Below, in pieces: positions 29,496-37,547 of a stretch of 64,000 nt of DNA (positions within the stretch are counted from its first letter, which is position 1; every line of letters starts with the position of its first letter). The position numbers were made by a program, and so were the translations under genes. Source of the stretch: CAYHCE01 sp964355015 (GTDB lineage Bacteria; Cyanobacteriota; Cyanobacteriia; PCC-6307; Cyanobiaceae); assembly GCA_964355015.1 (NCBI GenBank), contig CAYHCE010000014.1:15421-79420 (forward strand), given 5' to 3'. The notes under the pieces were generated by a model. It was not told where the DNA came from. It did no database searches and saw only the letters and a list, made by a program, of their open reading frames with translations.

Positions 29496-30973
29496 GCGCG
29501 GCTCAGCCGCCCGGTCTCGGTGCGTCCGTACCTGTCCTCGAAGCGCACGATGTCGTCTTCGCCGAGATAGGGGCCGCTCTGCACCTCGATCATCTCGACG
29601 GGGATCTTGCCGGGGTTGGAGAGGCGATGTTTGGCTCCCAGGGGGATGTAGGTGCTCTGGTTCTCGCCCACCAGCTCCTCGACCCCGTCTTTTTCCACCA
29701 CCGCTGTGCCCTTGACCACCACCCAGTGCTCAGCGCGGTGGTGGTGCATCTGCAGCGACAGGCAGGCGCCGGGATTGACCACGATCTTCTTGACCTGCCA
29801 GCGCTCCCCTTCGACGACACCGTCGTAGGACCCCCAGGGGCGGTAGATGCGGCGGTGGGCCTTGCCCTCGGAGGCACCGGCGGCCTCCAGCCGACCCACG
29901 ATCGTCTTGACCTCCTGGGCCCGGTCGCGGTGGGCCACCAGCACGGCGTCGTCGGTTTCGACCACCACCAGATTCTCCACCCCCAGACCCACCACCAGCC
30001 GGTGCTCGCTGCGCAGATAGCAGTTGCGCGAGCCCTCGCTGATCACCCGGCCGCGCAGCACGTTGCCGGCGGCGTCGCGGTCGTCGGTTTCCCACAGGGC
30101 GCTCCAGCTGCCCACATCGCTCCAGCCCGCCTTGAGGGGCAGCACGGCACCGAGGCCGGTGCGCTCCATCACCGCCACGTCGATGGCGACGCTGGGGCAG
30201 CCGGCGAAGGACTCGCGCTCCAGGCGCAGGAAGTCGAGATCGGCGCTGTCGTGCTCGAGGGCGGCGCGGCAACAGCTGACGATCTCGGGGGCCAGGCGCT
30301 CCAGTTCCGAGAGGATGGCACTGGCTCGGAACAGGAACATGCCGCTGTTCCAGGTGAAGCGGCCGCTGGCCAGGAAGGTTTCGGCCGTGGCCTGGTCGGG
30401 TTTCTCGACGAAGCGGGCGATCGGCACCGGTGGCGGGATCGCAGCATCGGCTCCGGCGCCGGCGGGCCAGGGTTCCTGGGCCTCGATGTAGCCATAGCCG
30501 GTTTCCGGAGCGGTGGGCACGATGCCGAAGGTCACCAGCAGGCCGGCTTCGGCGGCGGCTCGACCGGCCTCGACGGTGGCGCGGAAGCGTGCCGCGTCGC
30601 GGATCACATGGTCGGCGGCGAGTACGAGCAGGAGGGGGTCCTCGCCGCGGCAGGTGGCGTGCAGAGCCGCCACGGCGATGGCCGGGGCGGTGTTGCGGCC
30701 CATCGGTTCGAGCAGGATCGCCGCTGGATCGATGCCGATCTGGCGCATCTGCTCGGCCACGATGAAGCGGTGGTCCTCGTTGCAGATCAGCAGGGAGGGC
30801 GCCAGGTGGGGCAGCCCCTGGAGGCGCTGCTGGGTCTGCTGGAGGAGGGTTTCGTCGCCTTCGCCGGCGAGGGGCCAGTACTGCTTGGGGTAGCTGGCAC
30901 GGGAGAGGGGCCAGAGGCGGGTGCCGGTGCCGCCGCAGAGGATCACGGGCACCAGGGGGGCGGCTGGGCTCAT
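29492..30973 (-). CDS. manC: mannose-1-phosphate guanylyltransferase / mannose-6-phosphate isomerase
   Basis: 493 residues. The N-terminal nucleotidyltransferase has CGGTGTRLWPLSRASYPKQY, which binds GTP. The C-terminal cupin (from about residue 370) contains WGSYDGVVEGERWQVK and a histidine cluster MHHHRAEHW, which fits the type II mannose-6-phosphate isomerase domain. The product GDP-mannose feeds surface polysaccharides. I chose ATG 30973; a TTG at 30997 would add eight residues. It lies 58 nt behind rimM on the same strand. Confidence 0.92.
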   Translation of the reverse strand: MSPAAPLVPVILCGGTGTRLWPLSRASYPKQYWPLAGEGDETLLQQTQQRLQGLPHLAPSLLICNEDHRFIVAEQMRQIGIDPAAILLEPMGRNTAPAIAVAALHATCRGEDPLLLVLAADHVIRDAARFRATVEAGRAAAEAGLLVTFGIVPTAPETGYGYIEAQEPWPAGAGADAAIPPPVPIARFVEKPDQATAETFLASGRFTWNSGMFLFRASAILSELERLAPEIVSCCRAALEHDSADLDFLRLERESFAGCPSVAIDVAVMERTGLGAVLPLKAGWSDVGSWSALWETDDRDAAGNVLRGRVISEGSRNCYLRSEHRLVVGLGVENLVVVETDDAVLVAHRDRAQEVKTIVGRLEAAGASEGKAHRRIYRPWGSYDGVVEGERWQVKKIVVNPGACLSLQMHHHRAEHWVVVKGTAVVEKDGVEELVGENQSTYIPLGAKHRLSNPGKIPVEMIEVQSGPYLGEDDIVRFEDRYGRTETGRLSRA

Positions 30974-31031
30974 GGTGTGACGGGCCGGAGAGCCCAATGG
31001 TATGGGGATCCCCTCAAGCGGCAGGCAAGGG

Positions 31032-31595
31032 TCAGGGGTCCAGCAAACCGGGGGGCGGAGTGATCTCCAGCCATCCTGCGGAGATGTCCAGCCGCGGCAC
31101 GATCGGCTCGACGAAGGGGATCAGCACCCGCCGGCCCGGTTTCCCTCCGTCCGGCGCGGCGGCGAGCTCCACCTCCAGCAGATCGTTGCCGGCATGAATC
31201 AGGTCCACCACCGTGCCGATCGGCGTGCCCTGCGGCGCCAGCCGAACCTCCAGCCCCTGCAGGTCCAGCAGGTGGAACTCTCCTGCCGCCAGGCGGGGCC
31301 GGTCCTCCGCTGACACCAGCAGCGCCTGCTGCACCAGCCCTTCGGCCGCTTCCCGGCTGGTGATCCCCTCCAGCTTCAGCACGTACAGCTCCCGGCCGGG
31401 CAACTGGCGGCCGCTGAGCAGCCGCACCGGCCGGGGGGGCTCCTGGGCCCGCTGCAGCCAGCGGGTGCCGGGCCGGGTGAAGCGCTCGGGAAAGTCGCTG
31501 CGGGGCAGCACCCGCAGCTCACCCTGCAGACCCTGCGCGGCCACGATGATTCCCACCACCAGCAACTCCCCCGGGTCGTCCTGGTTCGTCACCAT
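31032..31595 (-). CDS. rimM: ribosome maturation factor RimM
   Basis: 30S assembly factor, 187 residues: N-terminal RimM domain starting LLVVGIIVAAQGLQGELRV and a C-terminal PRC barrel with HLLDLQGLEV and GGKPGRRVLIPFVEPIVP. The ATG at 31595 just before the conserved strand is preferred; the frame stays open for another 49 codons upstream but that overlaps the probable promoter. It is upstream of manC on the same strand and divergent from ndhS. Confidence 0.92.
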   Translation of the reverse strand: MVTNQDDPGELLVVGIIVAAQGLQGELRVLPRSDFPERFTRPGTRWLQRAQEPPRPVRLLSGRQLPGRELYVLKLEGITSREAAEGLVQQALLVSAEDRPRLAAGEFHLLDLQGLEVRLAPQGTPIGTVVDLIHAGNDLLEVELAAAPDGGKPGRRVLIPFVEPIVPRLDISAGWLEITPPPGLLDP

Positions 31596-31642
31596 CCCGT
31601 CCGTCCTTCGCGCAGCTGCACCCCCATGCTGCCGTTCGGCTC

Positions 31643-31649
31643 GATAATG
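31643..31649. promoter_or_regulatory. possible overlapping -10 elements between rimM and ndhS
   Basis: In the 76-nt divergent gap, GATAAT (plus strand, 31643-31648) and CATTAT (minus strand, 31649-31644) overlap almost completely. Each is at a sensible distance from its gene (ndhS at 31672, rimM at 31595). No clear -35 elements were found. Confidence 0.35.
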
Positions 31650-31671
31650 GCCTTCACCCCGAGGGCGATTC

Positions 31672-31890
31672 ATGGTGGCGACCGACTCCCAGCCGGCTGA
31701 TCCGAAGCCGGCGGCGGCCCTGCCGATCCTGCCAGGCTCCACGGTTGTGGTCCGCGACGGACGCTCGATCTACAACGGCTACCGCGGCTTCGTGCAACGG
31801 ATCAGTGGCGCCCGAGCCGCGGTGCTGTTCGAGGGGGGCAACTGGGACAAGCTCGTCACCCTGCCCCTGACGGCGCTCGAAGCGGGCTGA
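31672..31890 (+). CDS. ndhS: NAD(P)H-quinone oxidoreductase subunit S (NdhS)
   Basis: 72-residue SH3-like subunit of the cyanobacterial NDH-1 complex, where it helps form the ferredoxin-docking site on the thylakoid membrane. The segments ILPGSTVVVRDG, NGYRGFVQRISG and AAVLFEGGNWDKLVT are diagnostic. The ATG at 31672 has an N-terminal extension of about 18 residues rich in Pro and Ala. It is strong evidence for a cyanobacterial (photosynthetic) host. It ends in a hairpin shared with convergent rnc. Confidence 0.9.
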   Translation: MVATDSQPADPKPAAALPILPGSTVVVRDGRSIYNGYRGFVQRISGARAAVLFEGGNWDKLVTLPLTALEAG

Positions 31891-31897
31891 ACGTCTT

Positions 31898-31932
31898 GCC
31901 CGCTCCGGAGCCGTTGGGCTCAGGGAGCGGGC
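31898..31932. terminator. bidirectional hairpin between ndhS and rnc
   Basis: Outer arms GCCCGCTCC / GGAGCGGGC (31898-31906 and 31924-31932) enclose an inner stem GAGCC / GGCTC with a GTTG loop (31908-31921). The structure starts 8 nt behind the ndhS stop and overlaps the rnc stop codon. There is no T-run, but the stem is long and very GC-rich, fitting a terminator between convergent genes. Confidence 0.6.
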
Positions 31933-32645
31933 GACCGTTGCTCGCGACGCGTCAGGGCGACGCGGGCGGCCTGCTGTTCGGCGTCACGACGGGAGCGCCC
32001 CCAGCCCTCGCCGAGGAGCGCGCCCCCCAGCTCCACCCAGCTCTGGAAACGGCGCGGGTCGTCGTGCCGACGACTTTGCTCCTCGCAGCGGTAGGCCGGC
32101 AGCCCCAGCCCCGCTGCCTGGCTCCATTCCTGCAGGGCCGTCTTCCAGTTGTGACGGTGGGGATCGTCCAGCAGCTCGGCGGCGCTGCGCCGCCAGTGGG
32201 GGGTGAGCCAGGCGTGGACCGGATCGAGCTGGCCGACCGCTTCGTAGAGGGCCCCGACCAGGGCTTCGGTGCACTCCGCCCGGATCGTGCGGCGGGCGGC
32301 GGCGTCGCCGGCGGCCAGGGCCCCGAGCTGGACCACCCGCTCGATGCCGCAGGCCTCGCCCAGCTCCGCCAGCCATCGATCGCTGACCAGCTGGGCCCGC
32401 AGCGCCGAGCGCTCCCCCACGCTCAGGCGGGGGTGGTGCCGCTCCAGATACTCCGCCGCCGCCAGCCGCAGCACGGCGTCGCCGAGGAACTCGAGCCGTT
32501 CATGGTCCAGCGGCCGGCCGGCGGAGGTGTGGGTGAGGGCTTCCTCGATCGGTGCCAGGTCGAGGGTGTCGAGGAGGGAGGTGTCGAGGCCGAGGCTGGC
32601 AAGAAATCCCAGCAGCTGGCGGCGGCGTTCGGCACTCAGGTGCAC
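31920..32645 (-). CDS. rnc: ribonuclease III
   Basis: Double-strand-specific endoribonuclease, 241 residues. The RNase III signature ERLEFLGDAVL is present with the catalytic acidic residues, and a C-terminal dsRNA-binding domain starts near NWKTALQEW. I chose the GTG at 32645 (VHLSAERRRQ) because the longer open frame upstream runs through the RNase P RNA gene and cannot be coding. The gene thus begins 20 nt after the rnpB 3' end, on the same strand, and may be read from the rnpB promoter. Confidence 0.9.
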   Translation of the reverse strand: MHLSAERRRQLLGFLASLGLDTSLLDTLDLAPIEEALTHTSAGRPLDHERLEFLGDAVLRLAAAEYLERHHPRLSVGERSALRAQLVSDRWLAELGEACGIERVVQLGALAAGDAAARRTIRAECTEALVGALYEAVGQLDPVHAWLTPHWRRSAAELLDDPHRHNWKTALQEWSQAAGLGLPAYRCEEQSRRHDDPRRFQSWVELGGALLGEGWGRSRRDAEQQAARVALTRREQRSPAP

Positions 32646-32665
32646 GGTGTTCGACGGGACAGGGG

Positions 32666-33078
32666 GTGAAAGCAGGACGTAAGCCGGGTTCTGTTCCAGC
32701 CCGCCGCGGCGGACCTGGGTGATCATCTGTCTGGGACCGCCGTTACCGACGGCCTCGAGCGGCGCACTTGTGGCGGGACGGGTGCCATGGCCAACCGTTG
32801 TCCCTGGGCCTTGCTCCCGGCCGGGGTTTACCGAGCCAGCACCTCTCGATGCTGCTGGTGCGCTCTTACCGCACCCTTGCACCCTTGCCTGTGCCGGCCG
32901 GGCGAACCCGGCGCGGCCATCGGCGGTGTGTTTCTGTGGCACTGTCCTCACGGTCGCCCGCACTGGGCGTTACCCAGCAGGCCTGGCCATTGGGGAGCCC
33001 GGACTTTCCTCAACCGGAGCCGGTGGAGGCCCGAAGACCGTCCGCCCCTCCGATCGCGACCACCTCGCCTGCTTTCAC
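32666..33078 (-). ncRNA. rnpB: RNase P RNA (rnpB)
   Basis: Catalytic RNA of RNase P, about 413 nt. The universally conserved GAGGAAAGTCCGGGC lies at 33011-32997 and ACAGAACCCGGCTTA at 32694-32680 (minus strand). The ends are set by helix P1: the 5' strand GTGAAAGCAGG (33078-33068) pairs perfectly over 11 bp with the 3' strand CCTGCTTTCAC (32676-32666). A CATTAT -10 ends 6 nt before the proposed 5' end. Open reading frames across this region on both strands are not genes. Confidence 0.93.
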
Positions 33079-33083
33079 ATCCC

Positions 33084-33112
33084 ATAATGCCCGCAGGGGG
33101 CATCCCCAACCG
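33084..33112 (-). promoter_or_regulatory. rnpB promoter
   Basis: Minus-strand CATTAT at 33089-33084 is placed correctly as a -10 for an RNA starting at 33078. CGGTTG at 33112-33107 with a 17-nt spacer could serve as -35 and abuts the divergent tRNA gene at 33113, so the whole rnpB promoter sits in a 34-nt gap. Confidence 0.5.
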
Positions 33113-33186
<74 letters not shown>

Positions 33187-33501
33187 TTTCACAGGATCCG
33201 CTCCCTCAGGCCTAGGCCGTGCCGGGCAGGGAGTCGCCTCGTGAGGGTCTGTTTGCCGTTGCGCGTCTCCAGATCCAATCTGGTGAGCGAACCGTGTCCA
33301 CGGCCGCAGACGCGGGATGGGCCCCATCGTCCTGGATCGGTGCTTCTGCAGGCAAGGATCGAGAGCAGAGCAGGACGTTCCCCCTGGGTGTCCTGGCGAG
33401 CGGCAGTTCCTGGGTGTGCCAGTTGCCGAATGGATGCCGCACGCCTGTTTCTTTGCTGACTCGATGTAGCGTGCCGTGGATAGATAAGTGATGGAAAGTT
33501 A
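33187..33501 (+). other. non-coding stretch between tRNA-Arg and porin gene
   Basis: 315 nt without a credible gene; short open frames here lack ribosome sites and homology. It should contain the tRNA terminator and the porin promoter. TAGCGT (33467-33472) and TAGATA (33481-33486) are possible -10 elements, but no -35 at a good distance was found. Confidence 0.4.
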
Positions 33502-34920
33502 GTGCCGTCCCCGCTTCGTCGCGATCGATTATGGACGGAGATTGGAGCTGGCCTTGCCTTTGGCCTGCTGGCTGGGGTCTCTCCTGCATGGGCTCAAGTG
33601 GAGGGGTCACCTGGCCATCCGGTGCCAACCATGCCGCTGCCTGAGTCTGCGTCCCCTGCCCCAGCTGGCCCTGCGGCGGATCCTCCCGTCACCAAGGCCA
33701 TCGGGGTCAGTGGCAACCCCATCAATACGCTGCATTTCATGGGGACCGGCCAGCTGGGCCAATGGCTCGGTCTCCCGGCGGATGGAGCGCTGAGAATCGG
33801 AGGGGTTGCCGTAGGCACCGGCACTCCCCAGCTCGGCGGAGGCTCAGGCGGAGGTGCGTTCAGTTGGGCGGGATTCGTTGCCCTTGAACTCAGCCTTGAC
33901 CTTGAAAAGGCGATCGGCTGGAACGGCGCAAAGCTGAGTGTGGCGGGTCTTCAGTATAATGTACAGCCAGTGAATCAAAGGGCTGGAAGCGTTCAGGGCG
34001 TGAATTCCACGGACGCCGTAGGCCCCAATAACCGCACTGAGCTTTATAATTACTTGTTTTCGCAGAATCTGTTTGAAGATCAGTTTCAGCTCGTTGTAGG
34101 CAAGCTCATTCCGACGATTTCCTTCGGGAATGCCACGGCGCCGGATCCCTCTGCACAGAATAGAAACTACGACATCCCTTCTTTGACCGGCCTCAGCTAT
34201 ACGCCTGTGTTCGTGGTTCCAACCATGCTCGGGCGGATTCCGGGTTATCCCGATTCCGCCCTGGGGTTGACGACCACCCTTGCCCCCAATGTCTTCAAGG
34301 GCCGGGCCTACGTGACGGCGGGGGTATTCGACGGCCGCCTCGGGGCTGGCGAAGCCTGGACCGGCCTGGTGGCTCCCAGCCTGAAAGGTCCGCTGTTCAG
34401 CGTGGCCCAGGTGGGAACCGCCTGGCGCCTGGGACCACGCCAGGCGCCTGGCCAGTTGTTCATCGGCGGCTGGCACCAGGCTGGTCCCCTGGGCTCCCCT
34501 GGTGGACTGAGGGAAACCTCCGCCGGAGGTGTGTATGGGCAAGTCAGCCAGCGGCTGACCAGTTTTCGCTATGGCCAGGACTCCAGTGGTCTGAACGTGT
34601 TCGTGCAGGCAGGATGGAGCCCTTCGGTCACCAACCTGATCAATTCGTCCATCGGTGGCGGGCTTACGGTTCTGGCCCCGTTCGCCTCCCGGCCCAGGGA
34701 CAGCTATGGGGTGGGACTGTCCTGGGCGCGCTTGAACGATCGAACGGGGGCGGGTTATGGCTTCAACCCCAGTGAGTTGATGCTGCAGGCCTATGCCCAG
34801 TTCCACCTGGTGAACAATCTGTTCCTGCAACCGGTGATCACCACCTTGCCTCTGGTGGGGGTCGCCGGCGGCTCGGCGCCATCGGTGTCGGCCACCCTGC
34901 AACTCACGGCGCTGTTCTGA
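33502..34920 (+). CDS. OprB-type carbohydrate-selective outer-membrane porin
   Basis: 472 residues with a Sec signal peptide (hydrophobic AGLAFGLLAGVSPAWA, predicted cut after AWA), a Pro/Ala-rich spacer to about residue 60, and a beta-strand-rich body with alternating aromatic and glycine residues. It ends with phenylalanine (LTALF), as outer-membrane barrels usually do. The YGVGLSWARLND and PVITTLPL regions resemble OprB-family porins. The start is a GTG at 33502 with GGAAAG upstream. It lacks the N-terminal SLH domain of many cyanobacterial porins. The 5' third is less GC-rich than the rest. Confidence 0.72.
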   Translation: MPSPLRRDRLWTEIGAGLAFGLLAGVSPAWAQVEGSPGHPVPTMPLPESASPAPAGPAADPPVTKAIGVSGNPINTLHFMGTGQLGQWLGLPADGALRIGGVAVGTGTPQLGGGSGGGAFSWAGFVALELSLDLEKAIGWNGAKLSVAGLQYNVQPVNQRAGSVQGVNSTDAVGPNNRTELYNYLFSQNLFEDQFQLVVGKLIPTISFGNATAPDPSAQNRNYDIPSLTGLSYTPVFVVPTMLGRIPGYPDSALGLTTTLAPNVFKGRAYVTAGVFDGRLGAGEAWTGLVAPSLKGPLFSVAQVGTAWRLGPRQAPGQLFIGGWHQAGPLGSPGGLRETSAGGVYGQVSQRLTSFRYGQDSSGLNVFVQAGWSPSVTNLINSSIGGGLTVLAPFASRPRDSYGVGLSWARLNDRTGAGYGFNPSELMLQAYAQFHLVNNLFLQPVITTLPLVGVAGGSAPSVSATLQLTALF

Positions 34921-34956
34921 GAGCCATGCGGCTGAGGGTTCGGCCTCTCGGCCACT

Positions 34957-36141
34957 TCAGCGGGGAGCGGCAGGACCGTTCTCCTTCTCCATCGCCTGTT
35001 TCAGGGTGGAGGGTCCGAGCCCATCGACAGCGGTCGTGGTCCACGGCCACTGGTTGGTTTCAAAAGGGGCAAGGGGTGGAAGGATCGGCGTGATGCCGTT
35101 GGCTCGGTCGAACGCCTGGATGCGCGAATGGGCCGGTCCCACCGTGTAGGCACCCATGGAGGCCGACGGTCGAATCCTGGCCCCGTCCGCCCTGGCGATG
35201 GCCTGCCGGGCACCGGTGCTGAGCAACTCCACATCCATCAGGAAGTAGTCGTCGAAGAAGGCCTTGCCCAGTTCGCGGTCTTTGACGATACGGGACATCA
35301 GAGCGAGAATGGTATCGGGCGTGGTGGTGAACTCAGTGGTTTCGAACAGCATCAGGCGCTCGTTGATCGCTTCTGTGCCGAAGAACTGGGCCATCAGCGT
35401 GAAGATGATGTTGTTGCGCCGCGTCACATATAGAGAGTTGGTGGCGCCGTAAGTCTGCTCCCACTGGCTGCCGAGTTTCTTTTTCCAATCCGCCATGACT
35501 TGCATCCAATGCCCCACCTGATAGTCTGCGGCGGCGGAAATGGTGGTCTTGAAGAGAGGGGCGACGCCCTGGGCCCAGGCTGAAACCTTGGCTTTGTCAA
35601 TGGAGCCGGCTTTCAGCGTGTCATCGATGAAGGTAATGTTGCTGGTCAGAATCTTGCGAACTGCGGCATCAACTTCGGGGGCAAGCCCCATCTGATCGGC
35701 ATCGGCGAGTGTTTTCGTCTGTTGCTGGCGATAGGCCGCAAAATCGGCCTTCCAGTTCGAGTCTGTGCTCAACCCGTCGATGTAGGGCTGAAGAATGGCA
35801 TACAGGGCCATGGCGCTGTGGGAGACACCCTTGACGACCTGATACTGAACAGGAACGGAATCGGCACGGATCGGATGTTTCTGGCCAGGTATGAAGAGAT
35901 AGAAATCTCCGCCCGCGCTGCTGAACAATCCAAGGATGATGGGATGTTGCTTCCGAAACTGCGTGAGATACTCGTTCAAAGTTCTTGCATAAAACACGTT
36001 CATCTGGGAGTCCAGATTCAAGGCATTCTGGATGGCCATCTTGACTGCTGCCACGGAAGGAATGGCAATCAGAATGGCAGCGGCCAACGCGATGCAGGCC
36101 CGTACCCAGGTGGGCTTGGGCCAGAACTGAGCCATATTCAT
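34957..36141 (-). CDS. exported or membrane-anchored protein of unknown function
   Basis: About 394 residues with one hydrophobic segment near the N-terminus (WVRACIALAAAILIAIPSVA), then a mostly helical, soluble body without cysteines in obvious pairs and no motif that I recognise. It should be periplasmic, either cleaved or anchored. Start: ATG at 36141 (MNMAQFW); the frame is open up to 36210. Base composition is lower in GC than the surrounding core genes, like the neighbouring porin. It is convergent with the porin, 36 nt apart. Confidence 0.65.
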   Translation of the reverse strand: MNMAQFWPKPTWVRACIALAAAILIAIPSVAAVKMAIQNALNLDSQMNVFYARTLNEYLTQFRKQHPIILGLFSSAGGDFYLFIPGQKHPIRADSVPVQYQVVKGVSHSAMALYAILQPYIDGLSTDSNWKADFAAYRQQQTKTLADADQMGLAPEVDAAVRKILTSNITFIDDTLKAGSIDKAKVSAWAQGVAPLFKTTISAAADYQVGHWMQVMADWKKKLGSQWEQTYGATNSLYVTRRNNIIFTLMAQFFGTEAINERLMLFETTEFTTTPDTILALMSRIVKDRELGKAFFDDYFLMDVELLSTGARQAIARADGARIRPSASMGAYTVGPAHSRIQAFDRANGITPILPPLAPFETNQWPWTTTAVDGLGPSTLKQAMEKENGPAAPR

Positions 36142-36243
36142 GTCAGCGGGTTTCGATGGGTGGGAGGGCGGAGTGAAGAGGTGTTGCTTGCCCACAAGTC
36201 TGAGAGGCATCGTTTCAGATGCGTCTTTTCCTGGGAGAAGCCC

Positions 36244-36438
36244 TTGCGATTCGCGGTGGTTGTCAGTGTGAGTGTTGCGCTGATTTCAGAGAATGGGTTG
36301 AATCCTGGGCCTGCGGATGCAAAAACTTACTCCAATCAACTTTGCCCCAATCAACTCGGGCTGAAAAGGCGTGATCTCAGGTTGATGAGGCTGAGAATGG
36401 GGCTGGATTTGCTTCAGCATTGGTTCGAAGATGCCTGA
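36244..36438 (+). CDS. possible small secreted protein
   Basis: A 64-codon frame that begins at a TTG with a good ribosome site (GGGAGAAG, 36233-36240). The N-terminus is hydrophobic (LRFAVVVSVSVALI) with a possible cleavage after ADA, and the rest is basic with one cysteine. It could be chance. The remainder of the 520-nt gap between the unknown gene at 36141 and the next gene at 36664 shows no other gene. Confidence 0.22.
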   Translation: MRFAVVVSVSVALISENGLNPGPADAKTYSNQLCPNQLGLKRRDLRLMRLRMGLDLLQHWFEDA

Positions 36439-36663
36439 AACCTGGCTATCCATTAATGCTTCCTGTGCCACTGCTCGGGAGTGCTTTTCACTACGGATCA
36501 ACGCTCACTGCCCGACCCGCAGCCCTTGTCCATGTCTGCCGGACGGGATTGAGCACGAGTCTGTTGACGCTGGTTCAGGGGCTGGTCTGGTAGTGAGCGC
36601 TACGAGTGGTGCCCTGCTGAAAGCGGCCACCGCCGCTAGCGTGGGATAGGTCTTCCTTTCCCC

Positions 36664-36999
36664 ATGACCCAGCTCCACGATCTGCGGTTGCGGCTGTTGG
36701 TGCAACAGGAAAGCGAGCGGATCGCCCGCAGTCAGCCCGACGAGCTCGATCTCTCCGTGGTGCAGGCCCGCTGTCTCTGCTGGCTGGCCCTGCTGGCCGA
36801 GGCCCATGAGCAGCAATCGGGCGAGGCCGAGCGTAGTGGCGACATGGAGCAGGCCATGGGCTGGTTCGCCGATTCGATGCGGCTGCGGGATGTGATCCAG
36901 CTGGTGAGCTCGATCGAGATCCCCCTGCCCGCCTCCTGTGAGGAGGGGGAGGACGGCGACGAACCTTGCTTCGACGACCCCTTCGGCAGCGTGGCCTGA
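36664..36999 (+). CDS. conserved hypothetical cytoplasmic protein
   Basis: 111 residues, helical, with an acidic C-terminus (EEGEDGDEPCFDDPFG). No signal peptide, membrane segment or recognised domain. ATG at 36664. It is followed after 74 nt by another small unknown gene on the same strand. The sequence style (Gln/Glu/Leu-rich helices) resembles small proteins restricted to picocyanobacteria, but I cannot name a family. Confidence 0.6.
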   Translation: MTQLHDLRLRLLVQQESERIARSQPDELDLSVVQARCLCWLALLAEAHEQQSGEAERSGDMEQAMGWFADSMRLRDVIQLVSSIEIPLPASCEEGEDGDEPCFDDPFGSVA

Positions 37000-37073
37000 G
37001 CTTTGCCGCGGAACCGCCCGGCACACCCTGACATGCAATGCCATGATGGGCGTTGAGGAACCAAGGGAGCGCG

Positions 37074-37547
37074 GTGCCCGAAGAGCCCTGCCAATGCCCT
37101 GATTGTCAACGGTTCTATCGGGAACATGACCGATTGATCCGCGAGAACCCCACCCTGCGCCAGCAGCAGGAGCTGAACTGGGCTGCGCTCCAGTCGTTCC
37201 GCACCCTGGCCGGTCGTGTTCTGGAGGAGTTGCAGAAGGCCCATGGGGACGGGGAGCCCGAAGGGTCCACTGCCGCGGCTGTGGCAGGCGGCGCGTCGGG
37301 TCCAGCCGACGGCGCAGAGGAGGAGACTCTGCAACAGGCCATCGGCGATCTGGAGAACATCAACGCCCACCTGTTCTCGATCGAGGCCTTGATGGAGCGG
37401 ATCTTCGATGTGCGGGTGCCGGAGGAGGTGGAGCAGAAGTTCCGGGAGGTGGCCGGTGAACTGGCCCCCGACCCGCTCAATGCCGACCGGCTGCGTCTCA
37501 ACCGGCTGCTGCATCAGACCCCCGATCTGCCCGACCACCGCAGCTAG
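37074..37547 (+). CDS. hypothetical protein with N-terminal Cys motif
   Basis: 157 residues with a CQCPDC cluster in the first ten residues, followed by long helices rich in Glu, Gln and Leu. It may be a metal-binding or redox-sensitive small protein. I chose the GTG at 37074 because AAGGGAG lies just upstream; a TTG at 37053 is less likely. Its TAG stop overlaps the acetate kinase TAG stop on the other strand within one CTAG. Confidence 0.6.
   Translation: MPEEPCQCPDCQRFYREHDRLIRENPTLRQQQELNWAALQSFRTLAGRVLEELQKAHGDGEPEGSTAAAVAGGASGPADGAEEETLQQAIGDLENINAHLFSIEALMERIFDVRVPEEVEQKFREVAGELAPDPLNADRLRLNRLLHQTPDLPDHRS

Noticed and set aside
25012..31063. Long open frames antisense to the DUF2126, galE and selD genes and opposite manC
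   Set aside because: Same reason: each is the complement of a gene with intact family motifs and reads as low-complexity Ala/Gly/Arg/His sequence.
32646..32963. N-terminal extension of RNase III
   Set aside because: The open frame continues upstream through the rnpB 3' half; the GTG at 32645 is the first start outside the RNA gene and matches the normal length of the enzyme.
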